Shown here piece after piece: positions 16,555 to 26,003 of a stretch of 64,000 nt of DNA. This stretch comes from Gammaproteobacteria bacterium (GTDB lineage Bacteria; Pseudomonadota; Gammaproteobacteria; Legionellales; Legionellaceae): the NCBI GenBank assembly GCA_030147635.1, contig JASBUZ010000015.1, positions 26,528 to 90,527 on the forward strand. Reading direction: 5' to 3'. The first letter of the stretch is position 1, and every line of letters begins with the position of its first letter. The notes under the pieces were generated by a model. The model was not told where the DNA came from. It worked only from the letters and a program-made list of their open reading frames with translations, and did no database searches. Made by a program: the position numbers and the translations under genes.

Positions 16555-17688
16555 TCAATATGTATTATTTAATACCAATAAAGCTCGCTCTACCTCTTCT
16601 TTTGTCGTAAAACGCCCCATTGAGATACGAAGCGAACTTTGAACATCAGATGCACTTAACCCGAGCGCGCGCAACACATGAGAACCAGTACCACGAGAGG
16701 CGTTACACGCAGAAGTAGTTGAAATGGCCAACTCATGAAATCGTGTTAAAAGCTCACTATTTTCGACACCGTGAAAACATAAATTTAGATTACCTGCAAT
16801 ACGACTCTCGAGACTACCATTCACCGAGATATTCGGTAATGCTATACCATCTAGCAACTGTGTACGTAACTTCAAAAGTCTTGCTTCTTCTGCTTCACGC
16901 AGGCTCTCGCCAAGCTCGAAAGCTGCTCCCATACCAACAATTTGATGCGTCGGTAAAGTACCAGAACGAAGCCCGCCTTCATGACCTCCACCAAAAGTTT
17001 GCGGTGCAATACGTATACGAGGCTTTTGACGCACGTACAACGCCCCTATTCCCTTGGGTCCACAGACTTTATGCGCAGAGAAAGACATTAAATCGACCGC
17101 CATTTGTTCCAAGTTTAGCTTTAAGCGGCCAACACTTTGGGCGGCATCTACATGAAAAAGAATCCCCCGGCCCTTTAAGGCATCACCAATGGCTTCAATA
17201 TCTTGAATAACGCCAATCTCATTGTTGACCTGCATGACAGAAACTAAAATCGTCTCAGGTCGAATGGCCTCCAACAGTGCCTCTAAATCCAACAGACCAT
17301 CTGGTTTTGGCGCGAGATAAGTGACTTCAAAGCCCTCAGTTTCCAGGTGCTTAAAGCTATCGAGCACTGCCTTATGCTCGGTTGCCATAGTGATTAAGTG
17401 CCGGCCTTTGCGCTGATAAAATTGGGCAGCCCCTAAAATTGCCAGATTATCAGACTCAGTGGCGCCTGACGTAAACACCAATGCTTCGGGAGAACAACCC
17501 ACCACACTTGCCACCTGTTCACGTGCGTGCTCAACTGCTCGTGCCGCCACTTGCCCATAACTATGCGTATTGGACGCAGGATTGCCAAAGTCTCCTGATA
17601 CCCCCAAGTGCGGCAGCATAGATTCAATCACACGCTCATCCACAGGGGTTGTTGCCATATAGTCAAAGTAAATAGGTCGCGTACTCAT
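16555..17688 (-). CDS. iscS: Cysteine desulfurase (IscS/NifS type)
   Basis: PLP enzyme that takes sulfur from cysteine for Fe-S clusters and tRNA thiolation. The protein is 377 aa. The PLP lysine lies in SAHKVCGPKGIG (Lys207) and the active-site cysteine in TTSACNASRG (Cys328), at positions matching E. coli IscS. GATESDNLAI and HVDAAQSVGRL bind the cofactor. IscS normally ends in a basic tail for scaffold docking; here the protein stops early (VLNNTY), so it is shorter than the classic 404 aa. No iscR/iscU genes follow; trmJ lies 3 bp upstream and is probably co-transcribed. Confidence 0.92.
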   Translation of the reverse strand: MSTRPIYFDYMATTPVDERVIESMLPHLGVSGDFGNPASNTHSYGQVAARAVEHAREQVASVVGCSPEALVFTSGATESDNLAILGAAQFYQRKGRHLITMATEHKAVLDSFKHLETEGFEVTYLAPKPDGLLDLEALLEAIRPETILVSVMQVNNEIGVIQDIEAIGDALKGRGILFHVDAAQSVGRLKLNLEQMAVDLMSFSAHKVCGPKGIGALYVRQKPRIRIAPQTFGGGHEGGLRSGTLPTHQIVGMGAAFELGESLREAEEARLLKLRTQLLDGIALPNISVNGSLESRIAGNLNLCFHGVENSELLTRFHELAISTTSACNASRGTGSHVLRALGLSASDVQSSLRISMGRFTTKEEVERALLVLNNTY

Positions 17689-17691
17689 CTC

Positions 17692-18411
17692 TCATCCTAT
17701 GCTCTGCATCACTTGCTTCAAGATGCCTCGTAAAATGTTGACTTCCACTGTCTCAAGCTTCGCTCGATTGAATAAGCGCCTCAGGCGTAACATCACCTGC
17801 TTGGGATTAGAAGGCTTTAAAAAGTCTATTTTTTTTAAGACTTCCTCTAGATGTTCGTAGTATTGCGCAACTTGCTCGGCACTGGCAAGCTCCTCTTCAA
17901 CTGGAACGGGGACAGGTTTTGAGGATGCAGCGGCCTTCGCCACTTCATAGGCAACAATTTGCACCGCTTGTGCAAGGTTAAGCGAGCTATATTCAGGATT
18001 AGTTGGAATCTCAACGTGATAGTGTCCACGTAACAACTCTTCATTGGTGAGCCCGATGCGCTCACGACCAAACACCAAAGCAATTTCAGTCTCTTCAGGC
18101 ATGCTCGCCATAGTTTTTGCTGCATCACTCGGAGAAAGTACGGGAAGTGCTAACTCTCTTGGGCGCGCACTAGTCATAAAAATAAGCCTTGTGCCAACGA
18201 GTGCTTTATCCAATGAGTTAACACAAATGGCATGCTCCAAAACATTTTGTGCACCTGAGGCCATTTCTGTTGCAGCTTTATCTGGAAAAGCTTTAGGGGA
18301 GACCAAATACAATTGAGATAATCCCATCGTTTTCATAGCTCGTGCCGTTGCACCAATATTTCCTGGGTGAGAGGTTTCCATCAAAATCACCCGAATTGCA
18401 TTTAATTTCAT
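17692..18411 (-). CDS. trmJ: tRNA (cytidine/uridine-2'-O)-methyltransferase TrmJ
   Basis: SPOUT methyltransferase that modifies position 32 in the tRNA anticodon loop. The 239-aa protein has the trefoil-knot signatures: IRVILMETSHPGNIGATARA at the N-terminus, MGLSQLYLVSPKAFPD, VFGRERIGLTNEELL and SSLNLAQAVQIVAYEV. It is divergent from suhB, the same arrangement seen in enterics, and sits directly upstream of iscS. Confidence 0.95.
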   Translation of the reverse strand: MKLNAIRVILMETSHPGNIGATARAMKTMGLSQLYLVSPKAFPDKAATEMASGAQNVLEHAICVNSLDKALVGTRLIFMTSARPRELALPVLSPSDAAKTMASMPEETEIALVFGRERIGLTNEELLRGHYHVEIPTNPEYSSLNLAQAVQIVAYEVAKAAASSKPVPVPVEEELASAEQVAQYYEHLEEVLKKIDFLKPSNPKQVMLRLRRLFNRAKLETVEVNILRGILKQVMQSIG

Positions 18412-18487
18412 CTTTTACATCACCTAAACCAGCCAATTTCTATAAAATGTGTTAGAATACTCCGCTTTATTCACAACGGATACACGC

Positions 18488-19267
18488 ATGGAACCTTTAC
18501 TTAATATCGCCATCACCGCAGCCAGAAATGCTGGTGATATCATTCTTCGCCATGCAGAACAACTCGATCGCATTAAAGTAACACAAAAAGCAAAAAATGA
18601 TTACTTCTCTGAAGTAGATATTAAAGCAGAACAAGCGATTATTCATACTATCCAAAAAGCCTACCCAGCTCATGGGATTATTGCAGAAGAAAGTGGCGTA
18701 CAAAGCCCGGACGCTGACTGCGTATGGTTAATCGACCCACTTGATGGCACTAGTAATTACTTACATGGTTTTCCTGCTTATTGTGTTTCGATTGCAATGC
18801 TCTTTAAAGGCAAACTTGAACATGCCGTTATCTATGACCCAATTCGTCATGAGTGCTTCTCCGCCAGTCGTGGCCGTGGTGCTCGCCTCAATGACAAGCG
18901 TATTCGTGTCTCAAAAAAAACAGAACTCCAAACAGCGATGCTCGGTAGCGGTCCATCCGTACAAAATCCTAAACGCGCTGAAAAATTTAATCTAGATGTT
19001 ACCCCTCTACTTGAGCAATGCACCACGATACGTCGTATTGGTGCTGCAGCCCTGGAGCTTGCTTATGTCGCCTGTGGACGTTTAGACGGATTTTTTGAGT
19101 TTGGGTTACGTCCCTGGGACATAGCGGCGGGTTGCCTGCTCATTCAAGAAGCTGGTGGCTTTGTCAGCGACCCTAAAGGTGGGCAAGACTATGTCAAGCA
19201 AGGTAGTGTGATTGCGGGCACTCCGAAAGTTTTTGATGAAATGCATTCAGCGCTTAAAGCGATTTAA
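18488..19267 (+). CDS. suhB: Inositol-1-monophosphatase family protein SuhB
   Basis: Magnesium-dependent inositol monophosphatase that also acts as an rRNA antitermination factor in E. coli. The ATG at 18488 gives 259 aa starting MEPLLNIAITAARNAGDIIL, typical of SuhB. Metal-binding residues are in EESG, WLIDPLDGTSNYLHGFP and RPWDIAAGCLLIQEAGG. The upstream in-frame TTG at 18449 is not supported. The 3' end overlaps the Fic gene by 14 bp, convergently. Confidence 0.95.
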   Translation: MEPLLNIAITAARNAGDIILRHAEQLDRIKVTQKAKNDYFSEVDIKAEQAIIHTIQKAYPAHGIIAEESGVQSPDADCVWLIDPLDGTSNYLHGFPAYCVSIAMLFKGKLEHAVIYDPIRHECFSASRGRGARLNDKRIRVSKKTELQTAMLGSGPSVQNPKRAEKFNLDVTPLLEQCTTIRRIGAAALELAYVACGRLDGFFEFGLRPWDIAAGCLLIQEAGGFVSDPKGGQDYVKQGSVIAGTPKVFDEMHSALKAI

Positions 19268-20396
19268 TCTGCTTAATTTGATACCGGGTGTTTCTACCAC
19301 CACCCGGTAATTTTTCCAAACAACCTTTCGAGAGTAAATCACTTAAGTGCCGAGTTGATGTCGCTTTACTAACCTTAGCAACCTTTTGATACTGTGAGGC
19401 ACTAATCCCCTGTTCAAAGCATTTCTCTCCCCCATCTAGCAGTCGATTTAAAACTTTTTTCTGCTCGTAAGATAACTCTGTTAAAGCATGACACTGCCAA
19501 AACCGTGCTTTTTGTAATGTGCCATCTATCTTATCAATCGCTGCATTTAACGATGCTAAAAGTATCTCTAAAAACCAATGTAACCACGCCGTGATATCCG
19601 TGGTACCACGCTGGCTTTTCTCTAAGATGCGGTAATATGCCTGACGCTTCTCCAGTATAGTTGCAGACATAGCATAAAAACGAATGCTTTGCTTCTCCGA
19701 CTGGGCCAATACTAAATCAGTGAGTGCACGTGTAATTCGCCCATTACCATCATCAAATGGATGGATAGTCACAAACCAAAAATGACAGATAGCAGCTCGT
19801 AAGAAAGGATCAAGCATTGGCTCATGTAGGCTCTGATTAAACCATGTGATAAACCGCTCTAACTCAGCTTCTAACACAGTACGAGGCGGCGCCTCAAAGT
19901 GCACAGTTGGTTTATCAATGCGTCCTGATACCACCTGCACAGGGGAATCTCCACGCAGGCAGCCTACTTGCACTGGGTGCAGTATTTGGCCTGCATTAGG
20001 AAATAACCAATGGTGCCATTGCAATAAACGCGCTAAGCTCAGCGGTTTATCCAAGTGGCTCACTGCATCAAGCAGCATCATTGCTAAACCTTCAGATCGC
20101 TCAGAAGTCGGTGCTGCTTTTTTCAAAGGAAAACCAACTCGTTTAGCAAGCGATGAGCGCACTGACTGTGCATTCAATACTTCGCCTTCAATAGCAGAAG
20201 ATGTAATGATGTTTTGCAGCAAAGCATCTAGTGCTGCTTCTTCGCTAAGACTTGGGTCGATAGTGCCCATTTTTCCTAAGAGCACCCCTTGCTGCAGACG
20301 CACCTGGCGTAATAATGGCTCTACCTGTGCTTCTTCCCAATGAAAATTAGGCCAATCCTGCTGCTGCCATATCCACCGAGTATTTAATGTACCCAT
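19254..20396 (-). CDS. Fic-domain protein with C-terminal winged helix
   Basis: A 380-aa protein, probably an AMP-transferase or related enzyme acting on a protein target. The N-terminal 90 residues (WIWQQQDWPNFHW and following) match the DUF4172-type front region. The inhibitory helix SSAIEG (66-71) fits the (S/T)xxxE(G/N) rule, so it is autoinhibited. The catalytic loop HPFDDGNGRITR starts at 212. The C-terminal 60 residues (SQYQKVAKVSKATSTRHLSDLLSKG split over two helices, then RYQIKQ) form a winged helix-turn-helix. A 12-mer is repeated four times just upstream of the gene, one copy ending 10 bp before the start codon. Self-repression through the winged helix is a reasonable inference. 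Confidence 0.88.
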   Translation of the reverse strand: MGTLNTRWIWQQQDWPNFHWEEAQVEPLLRQVRLQQGVLLGKMGTIDPSLSEEAALDALLQNIITSSAIEGEVLNAQSVRSSLAKRVGFPLKKAAPTSERSEGLAMMLLDAVSHLDKPLSLARLLQWHHWLFPNAGQILHPVQVGCLRGDSPVQVVSGRIDKPTVHFEAPPRTVLEAELERFITWFNQSLHEPMLDPFLRAAICHFWFVTIHPFDDGNGRITRALTDLVLAQSEKQSIRFYAMSATILEKRQAYYRILEKSQRGTTDITAWLHWFLEILLASLNAAIDKIDGTLQKARFWQCHALTELSYEQKKVLNRLLDGGEKCFEQGISASQYQKVAKVSKATSTRHLSDLLSKGCLEKLPGGGRNTRYQIKQIKSL

Positions 20397-20405
20397 TAAG
20401 ACAAA

Positions 20406-20485
20406 CTTATTCGGCTCATATTATGAGTTAAATAATAACCTTATTCGGCTCGTTTTTCAAGCCGAATAAGCAACTTATTCGGCTC
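20406..20485. promoter_or_regulatory. Fourfold repeated 12-mer, putative operator of the Fic gene
   Basis: CTTATTCGGCTC occurs at 20406-20417, 20440-20451 and 20474-20485. An inverted copy, AGCCGAATAAG, is at 20460-20470. Copies two and three form an 11-bp inverted repeat with a 9-base loop. The array fills the space between the divergent-side fic start (20396) and the sppA stop (20497), so it can only serve fic. Confidence 0.75.
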
Positions 20486-20496
20486 ATGGCAACCAA

Positions 20497-21426
20497 TTAC
20501 TGAAATCCAGGCTTCAAACCAAACGCGGCAGGTAATCGGTTAGCTACTTCTGCTCCTAAGTTTTTCGCCAGTAATTCCATGACATTTTCTTTGGTGGTGT
20601 AATCCACAAACTTCTCGACTTGAATCACATCACGCGCCACCGACTCGCTGCTGCCAAAGCCATCAATTAAACCCCGCTCACGCGCCTGAGTACCCGTCCA
20701 AAATAATCCTGAAAACGTTTCATCATCGATTTTAAGGCGTGTACCTCGGCCTTCTTTCACTTTATTGATAAATTGCTGATGCACTAAATCCAACATGCGT
20801 TGTAGATAAGCAACATCTTCTGGCTTTTCTGGTGAAAACTGATCTAAAAATCCTTTATGAGCACCGGCCGTTTGCATGCGTCGTGTCATGCCGAGCTTTT
20901 GTAGGGTATCGACAAAACCAAAGCCGTTATAAATCACACCAATTGAGCCCACCATACTTGAGGGTGCTGCATAAATTTCGTCTGCTGCAGCTGCTACGTA
21001 ATAAGCGGCTGAGGCACATAAATCCACACACACAGCATAAGTTTTAATGTCTGGGTGTTTCGCTTTGTAATGCTTCACCGCATCATACATATAGTCCGCT
21101 TGAACAGGACTGCCTCCGGGGCTATCAATACGAAATACCAGCGCTTTCATGCCTTTGTTTTCATACGCATGTTCAAGGCTTTCTAAAAAGTTTTCGGCAC
21201 TAGCCGCTTGCTTATCGGTAATCACCCCTTTGACATCAATGAGTCCAACGTGCGGACCAACACGCGCTGCAATTTCAGCGCGATGCGCCATAAAGGCACC
21301 ATAGAAACTCCACAATATAATCATCATAAATAATCCGCGCAAAATCCAACGCCAGATACGCTTTCTTTTACGTTCAACTAAATGATCTAGAATCAGTTGA
21401 TTTAACATTTCTTGTGAATTTGTCAT
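20497..21426 (-). CDS. sppA: S49 family signal peptide peptidase (SppA-like)
   Basis: Membrane-anchored serine protease that degrades cleaved signal peptides. The ATG at 21426 (MTNSQEMLNQLILDHL) gives 309 aa; the longer frame to 21522 has an AT-rich, unlikely extension. One membrane anchor is present (WILRGLFMMIILWSFYGAFM). The protease core shows VFRIDSPGGSP, VDLCASAAYYVAAAADEIYA with the nucleophile Ser, and SMVGSIGVI. This is the short single-domain form, as in SohB/SppA36K enzymes. Divergent from clpB. Confidence 0.9.
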   Translation of the reverse strand: MTNSQEMLNQLILDHLVERKRKRIWRWILRGLFMMIILWSFYGAFMAHRAEIAARVGPHVGLIDVKGVITDKQAASAENFLESLEHAYENKGMKALVFRIDSPGGSPVQADYMYDAVKHYKAKHPDIKTYAVCVDLCASAAYYVAAAADEIYAAPSSMVGSIGVIYNGFGFVDTLQKLGMTRRMQTAGAHKGFLDQFSPEKPEDVAYLQRMLDLVHQQFINKVKEGRGTRLKIDDETFSGLFWTGTQARERGLIDGFGSSESVARDVIQVEKFVDYTTKENVMELLAKNLGAEVANRLPAAFGLKPGFQ

Positions 21427-21437
21427 GTTCGCAGCAC

Positions 21438-21465
21438 TTGATTTTTGAAAGATAAGTCCGCATTT
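21438..21465 (+). promoter_or_regulatory. Heat-shock (sigma-32) promoter of clpB
   Basis: TTGATT (21438-21443), 14-bp spacer, CCGCATTT (21458-21465). This is close to the sigma-32 consensus TTGAAA-N13-14-CCCCATNT and lies 58 bp before the clpB start. The known membership of clpB in the heat-shock regulon supports it. Confidence 0.6.
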
Positions 21466-21523
21466 TACGTGAGAGAAGATAAAATTAATATAATCTAAGA
21501 AAAATTTAAAAAAGGTGTTCACT

Positions 21524-24100
21524 ATGCGAATGGATAAGTTGACCTCAAAGTTTCAAATGGCCATTGCAGATGCGCAATCTCTTGCTCTGGGACGTGAAAA
21601 TAACTTCATTGAACCTGAACACTTAATGAAAGCCTTTCTCGATCAGCAAGGCGGAAGTTGTCGACCACTTTTAACTAAAGCCGGTGTAAATTTATCTAAG
21701 CTACGCACCCTCGTTGACCAAGCACTTGATAAACTGCCTAAAGTCTCTGGTGTACCAGGCGATGTGCATGTCTCGAATACACTCGGTCAACTCTTAAATA
21801 TTACTGACCAAATCGCTCAAGAGCGAAAAGACAATTATATTTCGAGCGAGTTATTTCTGCTCGCCGCTATGAAAAAAACAGACTCAGGTCTTGGCAAGAT
21901 GCTCGAAGAATCCGGTGCTAATACCAAAGCAATTGAGCAAGCAATTGATGAGATGCGTGGCGGTGAAGCAGTTGACGACCCAAATGCTGAAGAGCAGCGC
22001 CAAGCGCTTGAAAAGTACACCCTCGATTTAACCGAGCGCGCAGAGCAAGGCAAGTTAGATCCTGTCATTGGACGAGATGACGAAATCCGTCGCACCGTTC
22101 AAGTCTTGCAACGCCGCACCAAAAATAACCCTGTTCTCATTGGTGAGCCAGGCGTTGGTAAAACTGCTATTGTTGAAGGACTCGCACAACGCATCATCAA
22201 CGGCGAAGTGCCTGAAGGTCTTAAGAACAAACGCTTGTTATCACTCGACATGGGGGCACTTATTGCTGGCGCTAAGTTCCGTGGTGAATTTGAAGAACGC
22301 TTAAAAGCTGTTTTAAAAGACTTAGAAAAACAAGAAGGCCAGATTATTTTATTCATCGATGAAATCCACACCATGGTGGGAGCCGGTAAAGCTGAAGGCT
22401 CGATGGATGCAGGAAACATGTTAAAACCAGCACTTGCTCGTGGTGAACTGCATTGTATTGGTGCCACAACCTTGGATGAATACCGAGAAAACATCGAGAA
22501 AGATGCAGCCCTTGAAAGACGCTTTCAAAAAGTATTGGTGGATGAACCAAGCGTTGAAGACACCATTGCCATTTTACGTGGCTTGAAAGAACGCTACGAA
22601 GTACACCATGGTGTTGAGATTACAGACCCTGCTATTGTCGCTGCGGCAACGCTTTCACATCGTTATATTACCGACAGACAACTGCCAGACAAAGCGATTG
22701 ATTTAATCGACGAGGCCGGTAGCCAAATTCGGATGGAAATCGACTCAAAACCCGAAAGCATGGATAAACTCGATAGACGATTGATTCAGCTTAAAATTGA
22801 GCGTGAGGCACTCAAGAAAGAGTCCGATGAAGCCTCTAAAAAACGCTTGAAAGATCTGGAGAAAAATATCAGTGGACTCGAAAAAGAATATGCTGATCTC
22901 GAAGACATTTGGAAAGCAGAGAAAGCAAGCCTTCAAGGCACCACGCAAATCAAAGAACAGCTGGAACAAGCAAAACTGGAAATAGAAGCAGCTAAACGAG
23001 CAGGTGATTTAACTCGCATGTCTGAGTTACAATATGGACGCATTCCAGAGCTTGAAAAAGCACTTGAAGATGCTGCCAGCGCCGAGCACCAAGAAACAAA
23101 ACTGGTCAGAAATAAAGTCACCGATGAAGAAATTGCGGAAGTCGTCTCCAAATGGACAGGTATTCCTGTTGCCAAAATGCTTGAAGGCGAAAAAGAAAAA
23201 CTACTGCAAATGGAAAACGTTCTGCATCAACAAGTCATTGGACAAAACGAAGCGGTAGACGCCGTATCCAATGCGATTCGTCGCTCACGCGCCGGGCTCT
23301 CCGACCCCAACCGCCCTATTGGCTCTTTCTTATTCCTTGGGCCAACTGGTGTGGGTAAAACAGAACTTTGTAAGGCTCTCGCCACCTTTATGTTTGATAC
23401 CCCTGATGCCATGGTTCGAATTGATATGTCTGAATTCATGGAAAAACATGCCGTAGCACGCTTGATTGGCGCACCTCCAGGCTATGTCGGTTACGAAGAA
23501 GGTGGCTACATTACTGAAGCCATTCGTCGCAGACCCTACTCAGTGATTTTGCTGGATGAAATTGAAAAGGCACATGCAGATGTCTTCAATATTTTGCTGC
23601 AGGTTCTTGATGATGGAAGACTCACTGATGGCCAAGGGCGTACCGTTGATTTCCGAAATACGGTCATTGTCATGACCTCAAACTTAGGCTCGCATCTTAT
23701 TCAAGAGATGAGTGCAAGCAGTGACTACGACAAAACCAAAGCGGCTGTGATGGAGCTGGTCAGCCAAGAGTTTCGTCCTGAATTTATCAACCGAATTGAC
23801 GAGAGCGTTGTCTTCCATGCGCTTACAGAAGAGCAGATTGCCGACATTGCATCAATTCAAATCGAACATTTAAAAATAAGACTCAAGTCACAAGATATTC
23901 AGCTCGAGATGAACGCTGATGCACTGAAGCATCTGGCAACTGCTGGATTTGATCCTGTGTATGGGGCAAGGCCACTCAAGCGCACCATTCAGCAACAGCT
24001 TGAGAATCCACTGGCTGAGGCGCTTTTAAAAGGTGAGTTTAAACCCGGTGAAACCATCAAAGCTAGTCTGAAAGATAATATGCTAGTATTCAAAGTCTAG
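21524..24100 (+). CDS. clpB: ATP-dependent disaggregase ClpB
   Basis: Hexameric AAA+ chaperone that reactivates aggregated proteins with DnaK. The ATG at 21524 behind AAGGTG gives [20 protein letters not shown], the normal ClpB start; a GTG three codons before is less likely. The 858 residues contain the Clp-N domain, AAA1 with Walker [14 protein letters not shown] and IDEIHTMVG, the long middle-domain coiled coil at about 400-530, and AAA2 with [13 protein letters not shown] and [20 protein letters not shown] closes the protein. Driven by a sigma-32-like promoter and ended by a clear terminator. Confidence 0.98.
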   Translation: MRMDKLTSKFQMAIADAQSLALGRENNFIEPEHLMKAFLDQQGGSCRPLLTKAGVNLSKLRTLVDQALDKLPKVSGVPGDVHVSNTLGQLLNITDQIAQERKDNYISSELFLLAAMKKTDSGLGKMLEESGANTKAIEQAIDEMRGGEAVDDPNAEEQRQALEKYTLDLTERAEQGKLDPVIGRDDEIRRTVQVLQRRTKNNPVLIGEPGVGKTAIVEGLAQRIINGEVPEGLKNKRLLSLDMGALIAGAKFRGEFEERLKAVLKDLEKQEGQIILFIDEIHTMVGAGKAEGSMDAGNMLKPALARGELHCIGATTLDEYRENIEKDAALERRFQKVLVDEPSVEDTIAILRGLKERYEVHHGVEITDPAIVAAATLSHRYITDRQLPDKAIDLIDEAGSQIRMEIDSKPESMDKLDRRLIQLKIEREALKKESDEASKKRLKDLEKNISGLEKEYADLEDIWKAEKASLQGTTQIKEQLEQAKLEIEAAKRAGDLTRMSELQYGRIPELEKALEDAASAEHQETKLVRNKVTDEEIAEVVSKWTGIPVAKMLEGEKEKLLQMENVLHQQVIGQNEAVDAVSNAIRRSRAGLSDPNRPIGSFLFLGPTGVGKTELCKALATFMFDTPDAMVRIDMSEFMEKHAVARLIGAPPGYVGYEEGGYITEAIRRRPYSVILLDEIEKAHADVFNILLQVLDDGRLTDGQGRTVDFRNTVIVMTSNLGSHLIQEMSASSDYDKTKAAVMELVSQEFRPEFINRIDESVVFHALTEEQIADIASIQIEHLKIRLKSQDIQLEMNADALKHLATAGFDPVYGARPLKRTIQQQLENPLAEALLKGEFKPGETIKASLKDNMLVFKV

Positions 24101-24124
24101 CGTACAAGCGACTCCTCTCGACTC

Positions 24125-24151
24125 AAAAGCCCCGCTTTTCGCAGGGCTTTT
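24125..24151 (+). terminator. Rho-independent terminator after clpB
   Basis: AAAAGCCC (24125-24132) pairs with GGGCTTTT (24144-24151), an 11-base loop between them. The second arm ends in a T-run. It lies 24 bp past the clpB stop and isolates the downstream bZIP-like gene. Confidence 0.85.
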
Positions 24152-24163
24152 CTCCGCCTTTAC

Positions 24164-24191
24164 TTGCAAAAAAATAAATTTTATGTAATAT
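24164..24191 (+). promoter_or_regulatory. Sigma-70-like promoter of the bZIP-like gene
   Basis: TTGCAA (24164-24169), 16-bp spacer, TAATAT (24186-24191). It lies 34 bp before the ATG and just after the clpB terminator. A second possible -10, TATAAA (24207-24212), is nearer the start. Confidence 0.5.
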
Positions 24192-24224
24192 TATTGATCA
24201 ATTTGTTATAAATAGAGATGTCCT

Positions 24225-24632
24225 ATGGATGCACCAACAGAAATGACAGGTAATTATATAGATGATGCTGAGGTACTCAACTCGCTCTTTGCGCTAGAGC
24301 ATGAAGAAGTTGAGAATGGTAGCAAGTCTGAACAAGCGTTCGCCTCATCAAGCTCACCCGACTCCACAACGACAACGGATTCGACAACAACCTATGCAGG
24401 GGCATTCTCCCCGCTCTTCGCAAAAAGGGAAAAAAACAGGCTGGCAGCTCAAAAAATGAGAGCCAACAAAAAAAAACGCCTCCAAGAAAACGAGCAAACA
24501 ACCAACGAATTGCACGAGGAAGTTAAGCGCTTAAAGCAAGAGAACCAGGCGCTTATCCTAGAAAATCAACGACTTCGCGACGAACGTGACAACCACCCCA
24601 CAAACACAGCGCCCAGTGTAGCACCCGGTTAA
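24225..24632 (+). CDS. bZIP-like (basic leucine zipper) protein, putative nucleomodulin
   Basis: A 135-aa soluble protein. Residues 1-35 are acidic; 41-57 are nearly all Ser/Thr. Residues 67-85 are a basic region with KREKNRLAAQKMRANKKKR, matching the eukaryotic bZIP signature N-x7-R (Asn71, Arg79) including the Ala-Ala pair after the Asn (NRLAAQKMR; Jun has NRIAASKCR). Counting from Arg79, the zipper d positions fall at the canonical +10, +17, +24, +31, +38: Asn89, Leu96, Leu103, Leu110, Leu117. An a-position Asn (107, also 114) is like the Asn of GCN4. So spacing between basic region and zipper is exactly that of eukaryotic bZIP factors. It has its own promoter and no operon partner. A DNA-binding factor acting in a eukaryotic host nucleus is inference; a chance coiled coil or phage-type regulator is the alternative. 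Confidence 0.8.
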   Translation: MDAPTEMTGNYIDDAEVLNSLFALEHEEVENGSKSEQAFASSSSPDSTTTTDSTTTYAGAFSPLFAKREKNRLAAQKMRANKKKRLQENEQTTNELHEEVKRLKQENQALILENQRLRDERDNHPTNTAPSVAPG

Positions 24633-24706
24633 AAAGTTCGATTCGACAAATTTGAGTATCCGCTGTAACATCAGAAAATCATAAAAAGCCGGCATAGGGA
24701 TGGCCA

Positions 24707-25999
24707 ATGATTAAAGCTTTTATCTCTCGCACCAAGCCCATGACCTTGATGATTATTGGCTTGGTTATCGTTTTTGGTGGTTTAATCATTTTTAATGTGG
24801 CTAAAGACCTGTTAATGCGCCACTTCTTCATTAACTTTAAACCCCCTGCCGTAACTGTCGCATCCGTCACCGTTAAAGAAGAAGATTGGCAACCTAACTT
24901 GCATGCCGTCGGCTCTTTTATGGCAGTTAATGGTGTTGAGGTGAACTCTGAAACCTCCGGTAATATTGTCAAAATACATTTTGAATCAGGACAAATGGTC
25001 AAAAAAGATGCTCCGCTCGTTGATATCGATGACAGCATCGACCAAGCCACTTTAAAAGCTAATCAAGCAGATTTAGTCTTACAAAAAGTCAGCTACAACC
25101 GCCAAGCGCAGCTGATGAAAAGAAATGCGACTTCACAATCGGAAGTCGACTCAGCTAAGGCTGGCATGCTTGAAGCCTCTGCAAATGTTGAAAAAACCGA
25201 AGCAACCATTGCGCAAAAACACATTAAAGCGCCTTTTTCAGGTCGATTGGGCATCCGGCTGATTAATTTAGGGGAATATGTCACCCCAGGCAAAACCAAT
25301 ATTGTAACCCTGCAGTCCCTCGACCCCCTTCTTTTGGAGTTCTATATTCCAGAGCAATTTTTACCACGCATCCAAGTCGGGCAAAATATTTTATTTTCTG
25401 TGGAGCCCAATACCGATAAAAAGTTTTTAGGTAAAATTAGTGCAATTAATGCTAAGGCAGATACTCAAACACATAATGTTAAGGTCCATGCGACAGCTGC
25501 TAACTGCCCGCCTGAAGTCTTTAACGAAGACAAACGCTCATCACTGATTGAAGCGCAAAAAATCCCTAACACCAGCTATACTAAAGTCACCTGTAACACC
25601 GAAAAAAACCTGGCGGCAAATCTTGAAAAATATGCCTTCATTCCAGGCATGTTCGCATCAATTGAAATAGAGCAACCTGCCATTCCAAACTCTTTGGTAT
25701 TACCCACTACGGCGATTTCATACAGCTTGTATGGAGATTCTGTATTTTTGATTGAGCCTGAAGTGGTCGATGACCAGGTACAAAAAGATGAGGATGGCAA
25801 CGATATCCTGGTAGTTAGACGTACTTTTGTAAACACGGGCGATGAGCAAGGCAATCAAGTCGTCATCACCAAAGGGCTCAAAGCGGGCCAACAAGTGGTC
25901 AGTGCTGGAGAAGTGAAGCTGCAAAATGGCACGCGGGTGGTCATTAACAATGATGTGCCGCTTGATACCAGCAGAAACGCACCGAATATCAGCGAGTAG
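24707..25999 (+). CDS. RND efflux periplasmic adaptor (MFP) subunit
   Basis: Periplasmic bridge of a tripartite RND exporter, anchored by an N-terminal segment (MTLMIIGLVIVFGGLIIFNV). Adaptor parts in order: lipoyl half motifs (VNSETSGNIVKIHFESGQMV), helical hairpin, second lipoyl half (KHIKAPFSGRLGIRLINLGE), and beta barrel (FIPGMFASIEIE). At 430 aa it is longer than most. The excess is an insert of about 40 residues in the barrel domain with two cysteines (Cys267 and Cys296) that could form a periplasmic disulfide. It precedes the pump gene by 4 bp, so they are co-expressed. No outer-membrane TolC partner is encoded here. Confidence 0.9.
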   Translation: MIKAFISRTKPMTLMIIGLVIVFGGLIIFNVAKDLLMRHFFINFKPPAVTVASVTVKEEDWQPNLHAVGSFMAVNGVEVNSETSGNIVKIHFESGQMVKKDAPLVDIDDSIDQATLKANQADLVLQKVSYNRQAQLMKRNATSQSEVDSAKAGMLEASANVEKTEATIAQKHIKAPFSGRLGIRLINLGEYVTPGKTNIVTLQSLDPLLLEFYIPEQFLPRIQVGQNILFSVEPNTDKKFLGKISAINAKADTQTHNVKVHATAANCPPEVFNEDKRSSLIEAQKIPNTSYTKVTCNTEKNLAANLEKYAFIPGMFASIEIEQPAIPNSLVLPTTAISYSLYGDSVFLIEPEVVDDQVQKDEDGNDILVVRRTFVNTGDEQGNQVVITKGLKAGQQVVSAGEVKLQNGTRVVINNDVPLDTSRNAPNISE

Positions 26000-26003
26000 A
26001 GCT

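Noticed and set aside
24277-24501. Minus-strand 74-codon ORF across the bZIP-like gene
   Set aside because: A shadow of the sense frame; the plus-strand frame has the promoter, start context and a structured product.
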